From assembly GCF_008726925.1 (NCBI RefSeq), contig NZ_VYWO01000005.1:1-64000 (forward strand): a stretch of DNA of 64,000 nt, given 5' to 3'. This stretch comes from Aerococcus sanguinicola (GTDB lineage Bacteria > Bacillota > Bacilli > Lactobacillales > Aerococcaceae). The number at the start of each line of letters is the position of its first letter. Within the stretch, counting starts at the first letter, position 1. Made by a program: the position numbers and the translations under genes. The notes beneath the pieces are model-generated. The model had not been told where the DNA came from. It did no database searches and worked only from the letters and a program-made list of their open reading frames with translations. Shown here piece by piece: positions 57,731 to 64,000 of this stretch.

Positions 57731-58479
57731 TCCGACTTGAAAAGCTCTGCAAGGCCTACAATGATGAGGTCCAAATCGGTCCTCTCAATCTAGAAATCCC
57801 CAAAGCAAGTTTTACCGCTCTGGTGGGTCCCAATGGGGCAGGCAAGTCCACCTGCCTCATGATGATTGGCCGTCTATTAGAAGCCGACAGCGGCCGGGTT
57901 TACCTAGAAGGTCAGGCGATGGATGAGAGCAAAAGTCAAGACTTAGCCAAAAAAATCGCTGTCTTACGCCAGGAAAATCACTTTATGACCCGGCTGACGG
58001 TCAGGCAATTAGTGGCTTTTGGTCGCTTCCCCTACAGCAAGGGGCGGCTCACAGCAAAAGACCTTGAAATTGTCGATAACTACATCCACTTTCTCAGCCT
58101 AGACCACTTAGCCGACCGCTATCTCGACCAACTCTCGGGTGGTCAACGCCAGCGCGCCTATGTGGCCATGGTCTTAGCCCAGGAAACCCCCTATGTGCTC
58201 CTCGATGAGCCTTTGAATAATTTGGACATTGCCAGCTCTATCCAGATGATGATGCATCTCCGCCAAGTCGTCAACCAATTGGACCGGACCATTATCACAG
58301 TCCTCCACGATATTAATATTGCGGCCCGCTATGCTGACTTTATCTGCGCCATGAAGAAGGGCCAGATCGCCAGCTTCGGTTCCCCACGCGATGTCATGCA
58401 GACCCAGCAATTACAGAGGATCTTTGACGCTAATATCCGAGTTATCGAAAGCGAAGCCGGACCCATTGCCGTATATTAA
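57727..58479 (+). CDS. Siderophore ABC transporter ATP-binding protein (YclP-like)
   Basis: A 250-residue ATPase of the FepC/BtuD class. Walker A is GPNGAGKST (about residue 37), the signature is LSGGQRQRAYVAMVLAQE, Walker B is YVLLDEPLNNLDI, and the switch histidine is in ITVLHDINIAARYAD. It is the last gene of the iron operon and is followed by a strong terminator. The gene order binding protein, permease, permease, ATPase differs from Bacillus yclNOPQ only in the place of the binding protein. Confidence 0.93.
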   Translation: MIRLEKLCKAYNDEVQIGPLNLEIPKASFTALVGPNGAGKSTCLMMIGRLLEADSGRVYLEGQAMDESKSQDLAKKIAVLRQENHFMTRLTVRQLVAFGRFPYSKGRLTAKDLEIVDNYIHFLSLDHLADRYLDQLSGGQRQRAYVAMVLAQETPYVLLDEPLNNLDIASSIQMMMHLRQVVNQLDRTIITVLHDINIAARYADFICAMKKGQIASFGSPRDVMQTQQLQRIFDANIRVIESEAGPIAVY

Positions 58480-58490
58480 AGGCTAAACAA

Positions 58491-58536
58491 AAGAGCCATA
58501 GACTGAAATTTGACTCAGTCTATGGCTCTTATTTTA
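58491..58536 (+). terminator. Terminator of the siderophore operon
   Basis: AAGAGCCATAGACTGA and its complement form a perfect 16-base-pair stem with an eight-base loop, then ATTTTAT. Confidence 0.88.
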
Positions 58537-58605
58537 TCATTAGTCCTTACAAGTAGGGCCTAGGCTTCACTTAAAGCATTTCTTTAACAAAGGAATGAAG
58601 TGGCT

Positions 58606-59484
58606 TTACTCTGCTAACCAGCTATCGACCTTGTCGCGGTTAGCCTCAATCCATTTGTCTGCTGCTTGCTGGGGATCTGTGCCATCTGCAATATCCAGCA
58701 TCACGCTCTCCATATCTTCCATCTCCCACTCGAAGCGGTCAAGGATTTGATAGGCGCGCGGGTGGTCTTCTTTTAAGCCATGGCGGACCATGGTATTGAT
58801 GGTTTCTTCACCACCAAAGTCCCCTTCCGGATCGTCCAAGTACTTTAAGTCATAGGTCTGGAACTTCCAGTGGGGCGACCAACCGGTGACGACAATTTCT
58901 TCATTGCGGTCGATGGCCTGGCCTAGGGCGGTCGTCATAGCCCCTGTTGACGCCGTTTCGATCTGCCATTGCCCTAAATTGGGATAGGATTCTAAGGCTC
59001 TTTCGGTCGCCATAACGACCCCTGTACCAGGTTCAATCGCTGTTATGGTAGCATTAGCCTCCGTCGTCAGATCAGCAATGCTAGAGACCGGCATATAGCT
59101 AGGAACAACCAAGCCGATCTTGGCCCCTCTGAGATTAGGGCCCAAGTCTTCCATCTGGTCGCCAAACTCATCATAGTAAGACCCGTGAGTTTGTGGTAGC
59201 CAGGCCGCCACCATCCCGTCCACATCACCCGAAGCTAGGGAAGCCCACATCACAGGCACATCAGCTGAGGTCATCTTGACCTGGTAGCCAGCCTCCTCTA
59301 AGACACTGGCAATGACATGGGTCGAAGCAATCTCCGTATCCCATTGGACATAGACAATTTCCAATTCTTCTTTATCTGAGAAGAGGTCGCCATCGAAGAG
59401 TGAGGACTTAAAGGCGCCCTCACTCCCTAGGCTAAAGACTAGCCCTAGCAGTGCACTTAGGGCTAATAGTATTTTTTTGATCAT
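58606..59484 (-). CDS. opuAC: Glycine betaine-binding protein (OpuAC-like), second tandem copy
   Basis: A 292-residue binding protein of the OpuAC fold. Betaine-site tryptophans are at the expected places: VMWASLASGDVDGMVAAWLPQTHG and GWSPHWKFQTYDLKYLDDP. The N-terminal hydrophobic helix (about residues 4-22) lacks a lipobox cysteine, so it is probably an uncleaved membrane anchor or a non-lipid signal. It is a clear duplicate of the protein at 59578-60453, including the unusual LGSEGAFKSSLF after the helix. A GGAG site lies rather far (about 13 bases) from the ATG, so weaker translation is possible. Last gene of the opuA operon. Confidence 0.88.
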   Translation of the reverse strand: MIKKILLALSALLGLVFSLGSEGAFKSSLFDGDLFSDKEELEIVYVQWDTEIASTHVIASVLEEAGYQVKMTSADVPVMWASLASGDVDGMVAAWLPQTHGSYYDEFGDQMEDLGPNLRGAKIGLVVPSYMPVSSIADLTTEANATITAIEPGTGVVMATERALESYPNLGQWQIETASTGAMTTALGQAIDRNEEIVVTGWSPHWKFQTYDLKYLDDPEGDFGGEETINTMVRHGLKEDHPRAYQILDRFEWEMEDMESVMLDIADGTDPQQAADKWIEANRDKVDSWLAE

Positions 59485-59577
59485 GATTTGTTTTTTTACT
59501 CCTTCTTAAAGGCTAAGAGGTCTTGAGACGGTTAGTCTTAAGCGGTAAAAAACAATTAATAGAATAGCTGAAGCTTT

Positions 59578-60453
59578 CTATTCTGCTAACCATTCTTCCA
59601 CTTTATCGGGATTCGCATCAATCCACTCAATGGCAGCTTGCTGTGGATCTTTGCCGTTAGAGATTTCTAACATGACACTTTCCATATCATCTAAGCTCCA
59701 ATTGAATTGGTCGAGGATTTGATAAGCCCGTGGATGGTCTTCCTTGAAGCCTTGGCGCACCATGGTATTGATGGTTTCTTCGCCACCATAGACGCCCTTA
59801 GGATCTTCTAAATATTTCAAGTCATAAGCTTGGAATTTCCAGTGAGGGGACCAGCCCGTCACCACAATTTCATCTTCATTAGAGATGGCTTGGCCTAGAG
59901 CAGTCGTCATCGCACCTGAAGAAGAAGTTTCAACGGTCCAATCGGCTAGGTTAGGGTATTGGGCGACAGCATCTTCAGTAGCCGCTACAACCCCAGCACC
60001 AGGCTCAATCCCTGTAATGACAGAGCCGGCTTCATTCGATAGGTCCTCAATACTGTTAACATCCATGTATTCAGGGACAACCATACCGATCTTAGCCCCT
60101 TCGAGGTTAGGACCTAAGTCTTCCATTTGGTCGCCGTACTGTTCAAACTGCGGGCCATGGGTTTGTGGGAGCCATGCCCCTACCATGCCGTCAGCTTCAC
60201 CAGTTGCCACAGCACTCCACATAATGGCATTATCGAGGGGTGTAATCGTCACATCATAGCCTTCCCGGCGTAGAACTTCAGCAATAATATTGGTCGAAGC
60301 CACTTCCGTATCCCATTCCACATAGGAGAGGGTAATGGATTCGCCGTTTGAACTGCCGCCCCCAGAGAAGAGCGAGGAGCGGAAGGCGCCTGGACTGCCC
60401 AAGCTAAGTACAAGACCTAGGACAGCCACGATGCCAAGTATAATTTTCTTCAT
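59578..60453 (-). CDS. opuAC: Glycine betaine-binding protein (OpuAC-like), first tandem copy
   Basis: A 291-residue paralogue of the next gene downstream, with the same layout: a hydrophobic helix (residues 3-19), LGSPGAFRSSLFSGGG, then the OpuAC fold with IMWSAVATGEADGMVGAWLPQTHG and GWSPHWKFQAYDLKYLEDP. No lipobox cysteine is present. GGAGG precedes the ATG, 21 bases after the permease stop. It follows the permease as in Bacillus opuA. Two binding proteins may widen substrate range or expression range; which substrate each prefers is not readable. Confidence 0.9.
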   Translation of the reverse strand: MKKIILGIVAVLGLVLSLGSPGAFRSSLFSGGGSSNGESITLSYVEWDTEVASTNIIAEVLRREGYDVTITPLDNAIMWSAVATGEADGMVGAWLPQTHGPQFEQYGDQMEDLGPNLEGAKIGMVVPEYMDVNSIEDLSNEAGSVITGIEPGAGVVAATEDAVAQYPNLADWTVETSSSGAMTTALGQAISNEDEIVVTGWSPHWKFQAYDLKYLEDPKGVYGGEETINTMVRQGFKEDHPRAYQILDQFNWSLDDMESVMLEISNGKDPQQAAIEWIDANPDKVEEWLAE

Positions 60454-60474
60454 AATCGTATCTGCCTCCTATTC

Positions 60475-61332
60475 TTATTGGCGTTTATCTTCAGTTGCAA
60501 AGAGAGTCAAGCGGTCGATAATGATCGCCAGGATAACAATCCCGAGACCGGCAACGAAGCCTGTCCCCACTTGGGCTCTTTGTAAGGAGGATAGGACAAT
60601 CCGACCGAGACCAGGTGCCCCGATCATGGAACCTGTTACAACCATGGAGAGGGCCAACATCACAGTTTGGTTAACCCCAGCCATGATTGTTGATTTAGCA
60701 ATTGGGAGCTCCACTTGGAAGAGCTTTTGCGAAGGGGTTGAGCCGAATGCTTCAGCCGCTTCATCTAAGTCTTCAGGCACTTGGCGGATCCCCAAGTTTG
60801 TCATCCGCACAGTTGGTGGGAGGGCAAAGATGACCGAAGCGAAGACGCCTGGTACCGTCCCAATCCCAAAGAAAGCAACTGCTGGAATCAGGTAAACGAA
60901 GGCAGGCATGGTCTGCATAAAGTCAAGGATAGGCTTAAGCACCTTTTGGACCCCGTCGTATTTGGAAGCGAGGATCCCTAAAGGCACCCCAATCACTACC
61001 GACACCAGACTGGATACGAGCACCAAGGTGACCGTATTCATTAAGTCAGACCAGAGGCCTTGGTTAAGGATGTAACCTAGACCAAGCAGGACAAAGGTTG
61101 GCAGTGACCAGCTCTTATGGGAAATAAAGTAAGCCAGAACAGCTAGCGCTATGATGAAGATAGCTGGTGGAATCATCATCAATAGGCCAGTTAAGCCGTC
61201 CATCACCGTTGAGCCGAGGGATTGGAGGACATCGAAGAGCCCACTAAAGGTATTGGTAATCCATTCAGTCGCTCCTTCCACCCAATCGGCCACTGGGAGT
61301 TGGTCTAAGGGAAATAAGGCAAGTTTATTCAT
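60475..61332 (-). CDS. opuAB: Glycine betaine ABC transporter permease (OpuAB-like)
   Basis: A 285-residue membrane protein of the ProW/OpuAB family with about six segments. [42 protein letters not shown] and [38 protein letters not shown] (the EAA loop) are typical. It overlaps the ATPase gene by eight bases and has GGAGG upstream. Unlike Lactococcus OpuA, the binding domain is separate and not fused. Confidence 0.93.
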   Translation of the reverse strand: MNKLALFPLDQLPVADWVEGATEWITNTFSGLFDVLQSLGSTVMDGLTGLLMMIPPAIFIIALAVLAYFISHKSWSLPTFVLLGLGYILNQGLWSDLMNTVTLVLVSSLVSVVIGVPLGILASKYDGVQKVLKPILDFMQTMPAFVYLIPAVAFFGIGTVPGVFASVIFALPPTVRMTNLGIRQVPEDLDEAAEAFGSTPSQKLFQVELPIAKSTIMAGVNQTVMLALSMVVTGSMIGAPGLGRIVLSSLQRAQVGTGFVAGLGIVILAIIIDRLTLFATEDKRQ

Positions 61333-62554
61333 CTACTGGACCTCCTTCATAGTCACTTGATGAGAGAATATCAATAATCATCCGGCGGTTAATAATACCT
61401 AACCAACGGCCATTCTCATCGACAACCGATACCGGTAAGGATGCCCCTTGCAAGGCATCGAAGGTTTCATTAATCGTAGCATCAGGTGCAATCACGGGCA
61501 CGTCCGTATGCAGGATATCCTCAAGGTTCAAGTCTTTACCCGCTTGCGTTTGCTTACGGATATAGGCTAAAGCCTCCCCATCATGGATATAACCGCGTAG
61601 GCGTTGGGAGTCATCGCGGACCATGATTTGCGAAATATCTTCTTCTTGCATCCGTCTGAGGGCTACACGCAAGCCTTCGCGATCCATATTGATCACAAAC
61701 TCAGGACGTTTCATGGCATTTTCAGCGGTAATAACCTTAGAACGGTCGACGCTCTCAACGAAGCGTTCCACATAGTCATTGGCTGGATTGGTCAGGATTT
61801 CTTCACCCGTTCCAACTTGGACCACTTCCCCGTTCCGCATCAAGGCAATCCGGTCCCCAATGCGCAGGGCTTCATCCAGGTCGTGGGTAATGAAGATAAT
61901 AGTCTTATTCACCCGTTCTTGGAGGTCAACGAGTTCATCTTGCATGTCGCGGCGAATGAGGGGGTCTAAAGCTGAGAAGGCTTCGTCCATCAAGAGAATT
62001 TCTGGATCATTAGCCAAAGCCCGAGCCAAACCAACCCGTTGCTGCATCCCACCAGATAGTTGGTCAGGGTATTGGTCCTTGTAGTCTAATAAGCCGGCAT
62101 TTTCAAGGGCCTTTTCCGCTACTTTACGCCGTTCTTCCTTGTCTACCCCTTGGACAGCTAAACCATATTCGGTATTCTCCTGCAGGGTCATATGAGGAAA
62201 GAGGGCGAAGTTTTGGAAAACCATGCTGACCTTCTTGCGGCGGACTTCACGTAAGTCTTCAGCAGAAATCTTAGTGAGGTCGTCCCCGTCAATTTCTACA
62301 GAACCGGAAGTTGGTTCAATCAGACGGTTGATCATCCGTAAGAGGGTGGACTTCCCAGAACCGGATAGTCCCATGATAACGAAAGTCTCCCCTTCGTGAA
62401 TATCCATGGAGGCATTGTCGACACCAACAGTAGCACCAGTGGCTTTAACAATTTCCTCCTTGGACTTTCCTTCTTTTAACATCTTTTTCGCCCGGTCGAT
62501 TTGTCCGCGCGATCCATAAATCTTTGTGAGATTGCGAATTTTTACTGAACTCAT
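61325..62554 (-). CDS. opuAA: Glycine betaine ABC transporter ATP-binding protein with CBS domains (OpuAA-like)
   Basis: A 409-residue ATPase of the ProV/OpuAA type. Walker A is GLSGSGKST (about residue 60), the signature is [16 protein letters not shown], Walker B is [13 protein letters not shown], and the switch histidine is in [10 protein letters not shown]. Two CBS domains at about 285-395 end with [12 protein letters not shown]; in OpuA these sense ionic strength and gate transport. The tail after the second CBS pair is acidic ([11 protein letters not shown]). GGGAGG precedes the ATG. First gene of the osmoprotectant operon. Confidence 0.94.
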   Translation of the reverse strand: MSSVKIRNLTKIYGSRGQIDRAKKMLKEGKSKEEIVKATGATVGVDNASMDIHEGETFVIMGLSGSGKSTLLRMINRLIEPTSGSVEIDGDDLTKISAEDLREVRRKKVSMVFQNFALFPHMTLQENTEYGLAVQGVDKEERRKVAEKALENAGLLDYKDQYPDQLSGGMQQRVGLARALANDPEILLMDEAFSALDPLIRRDMQDELVDLQERVNKTIIFITHDLDEALRIGDRIALMRNGEVVQVGTGEEILTNPANDYVERFVESVDRSKVITAENAMKRPEFVINMDREGLRVALRRMQEEDISQIMVRDDSQRLRGYIHDGEALAYIRKQTQAGKDLNLEDILHTDVPVIAPDATINETFDALQGASLPVSVVDENGRWLGIINRRMIIDILSSSDYEGGPVDE

Positions 62555-62604
62555 TCGTTCTCCTCCCTGTTTTTGAGATTTCTAGTAACACTCGTATTTC
62601 CACC

Positions 62605-62648
62605 CTAACAAAATAAGGCCCCCATTTCAAAGATGAGGGCCTTATTTT
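62605..62648 (-). terminator. Terminator of ppk2
   Basis: AATAAGGCCCTCAT and ATGGGGGCCTTATT pair (one mismatch) around a seven-base loop, with T runs both ways. It lies 130 bases after the ppk2 stop and just upstream of the opuAA promoter region. Confidence 0.75.
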
Positions 62649-62780
62649 TGGATTTTCATAGCATTTAAAAATCAATTCTATTTAAATTTTCTTAACTTTT
62701 ACTAGGCCTTATTCCTAAGTAAAAGTCGATGTAACAGTTTCCATAAATCTCTTTCTTGAAAATACAATGATTGTTCTTTT

Positions 62781-63647
62781 TTAGATTTCTCCCTGGCGCA
62801 ATTGTTCCGCCACTTTCTTAATCTCAGCCTTCTCTTCCTCAGAGAATTCCGGGTACTGGGGATTCAAATCCGCTAAGATTCCAATCAAGGCTTGGGTGGC
62901 TATCTGCCGTGAGAGCCAGGGGTTATCTGCAGGGAGAACATACCAAGGGGCACGCTCACTTGCTGTATGGTTGAGCATCCCTTCAAAAACTTCCTGGTAG
63001 TGGTCCCATTGTTTACGGTCTTCAATATCGGAAAGTGAGAACTCATAATTCTTCTTGGGGTCTTCAATCCGTTCCAGTAAACGGTCGCTCTGGGCATCCT
63101 TTGACATATTGAAGAAGAGTTTCAAAACAGGGAAGCCATTGGCAATCAGATAGTCTTCAAAGCCCTGGATCTGCTCATAACGCTTCTCAATGACTTCAGG
63201 ATCTGCTTTAATTTCATCTGGCTGCTCTTCTGAATCTAAGGACTGGTGAATTTGGGGCGCGATGATGTCTTCATAATAGGACCGGTTGAGAATCGCGATC
63301 TCTCCCCGGGCAGGCAAGCCATCATGCATCCGCCAGAGATAGTCATGGGCCTTCTCATTATCTGATGGTTGCTGGAAGGAGGTCACCTTGAGCGCTTGGG
63401 GCTGGAGGGTGGAGAAGATATAACGGATAATCTCATCCTTCCCTGCGGCATCCAGAGCTTGAAGAACTATCAAAACGCCACGTGTTCCTTCTGCTGTCAG
63501 CCGATTATGCCAGTCCACCAGTTCAGGTACTAGGTCCTCATAGAGTCTGGTCTTAATTTCCTGGTCCTCTTCGTCTGATACGACCCGGCAAGGATAATCA
63601 GCCAAGCGAATCTCTTTTCCTGTTAATTCATAATCATCAAGTGTCAT
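62781..63647 (-). CDS. ppk2: Polyphosphate kinase 2 family protein
   Basis: A 288-residue kinase of the PPK2 family that transfers phosphate between polyphosphate and nucleotides. Walker A is LQALDAAGKDEIIR (about residue 66), the lid region contains LWRMHDGLPARGEIAILNRSYYEDI, and FFNMSKDAQSDRLLERIEDPKKNYEFS follows. The one-domain length suits class I or III PPK2, making ATP/GTP from ADP/GDP and polyphosphate. GGAGG is six bases before the ATG at 63647; a TTG one codon earlier is less likely. Confidence 0.92.
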   Translation of the reverse strand: MTLDDYELTGKEIRLADYPCRVVSDEEDQEIKTRLYEDLVPELVDWHNRLTAEGTRGVLIVLQALDAAGKDEIIRYIFSTLQPQALKVTSFQQPSDNEKAHDYLWRMHDGLPARGEIAILNRSYYEDIIAPQIHQSLDSEEQPDEIKADPEVIEKRYEQIQGFEDYLIANGFPVLKLFFNMSKDAQSDRLLERIEDPKKNYEFSLSDIEDRKQWDHYQEVFEGMLNHTASERAPWYVLPADNPWLSRQIATQALIGILADLNPQYPEFSEEEKAEIKKVAEQLRQGEI

Positions 63648-63723
63648 CAAAATCCTCCTTATAGTGTATCGTATGCAATTACTAGCTCTGTAAGAGATTT
63701 TTCTATCATAGGCTTAGCCAGCA

Positions 63724-64000
63724 CTAAAGCCAGCCTAATAGTTGGAAGCATAAGGTTCCCAGCCCTAGCCAGATAGCTAAGTAGATCACGCCCATGACGG
63801 CCCCATTGCGCCACCATTCGCCCTGGCTCACATAGCCTGTCGCAAAGATGATTGAGGCGGGGCCACTGGCATAGTGGGTAGTGGACGCACAGATATTAGT
63901 CACAAAAGCGAGCATCAGGGCCGCATAGAGAGGTGGTGCCCCTGCAGCTAAAGCCACTGCTAAGAAAGCCGGATACATAGCAGTCACATGGGCAATAAGA
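63724..64000 (-). CDS. DASS-family anion:sodium symporter, C-terminal part (truncated by window end)
   Basis: The last 91 residues of a larger membrane protein; the frame is open to the edge (LIAHVTAMYPAF...). STTHYASGPASIIFATGYVSQGEWWRNGAVMGVIYLAIW matches the end of divalent anion:sodium symporters such as 2-oxoglutarate/malate and citrate carriers, including the second SNT-like substrate motif region. The start and exact substrate lie outside the window. Confidence 0.8.
   Translation of the reverse strand, partial: LIAHVTAMYPAFLAVALAAGAPPLYAALMLAFVTNICASTTHYASGPASIIFATGYVSQGEWWRNGAVMGVIYLAIWLGLGTLCFQLLGWL

Noticed and set aside
54518..58479. Cobalamin importer feeding the corrinoid operon
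   Set aside because: The binding protein resembles YclQ/FatB siderophore binders much more than BtuF, and no B12 riboswitch precedes the operon. It remains a minor possibility.

Overview
The window reads as a chromosomal segment of a low-to-mid GC, Gram-positive, fermentative member of the Lactobacillales. The pointers are a YSIRK-type signal and LPQTG sorting signal on a giant surface protein, two Mga-type regulators, lipobox lipoproteins, strong AGGAGG ribosome binding sites, CcpA-type cre boxes, and an aminotransferase-fold protein closest to lactic acid bacterial isoleucine 2-epimerase. An Aerococcus-like organism is my best guess; this is inference, since no rRNA is present.

Layout. 1-122 is the end of an IS3-like insertion sequence. 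179-7294 holds a ClC chloride transporter, an EamA transporter, a four-gene polar amino acid ABC importer and a glutathionyl-hydroquinone reductase homologue. 7363-15508 holds recQ, an orphan Mga-type regulator, homocysteine methyltransferase, an AbgT transporter and a fused L-serine dehydratase. 15509-16584 is a gene-poor island with tRNA-Leu, tandem palindromic repeats and a possible small RNA. 16585-23062 holds a zinc metallopeptidase and a five-gene corrinoid methyltransferase operon (corrinoid protein, reductive activator, three URO-D-fold proteins). 23211-33513 is mostly housekeeping: lipid kinase, folP, a histidine phosphatase, an F420-ligase-like protein, fabV, rlmN, an MFS transporter and codA. 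33741-35604 holds tRNA-Lys and a divergent Nramp-type transporter. 35720-48907 is a surface locus: GH3 lipoprotein, a 2987-residue collagen-like adhesin and an Mga-type regulator. 49088-54334 groups an amino acid racemase-like enzyme, two PfoR-type membrane proteins and a YheO/DauR-type regulator. 54518-58479 is a siderophore ABC importer. 58606-62554 is an OpuA-type glycine betaine importer with two tandem binding proteins. The window ends with ppk2 and a truncated DASS anion transporter.

Two dispersed repeat families punctuate the intergenic spaces. Family A is a 22-nt direct repeat alternating with 95-100 nt palindromes at a fixed period of about 120 bp. It occurs at four loci and in places supplies the stop codon or ribosome binding site of its neighbours. 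Family B is a 177-bp hairpin-plus-terminator element with two copies that differ at one base 41 kb apart; a third, inverted copy is interrupted by exactly one family A unit.

The most unusual gene system is the corrinoid methyltransferase operon. It resembles acetogen O-demethylase modules but here lies in an apparently non-acetogenic fermenter, under a near-perfect cre box. Several other promoters also carry cre-like boxes (serine dehydratase, GH3 lipoprotein, one PfoR-like gene, the YheO-like regulator), suggesting that much of the window answers to carbon catabolite control.
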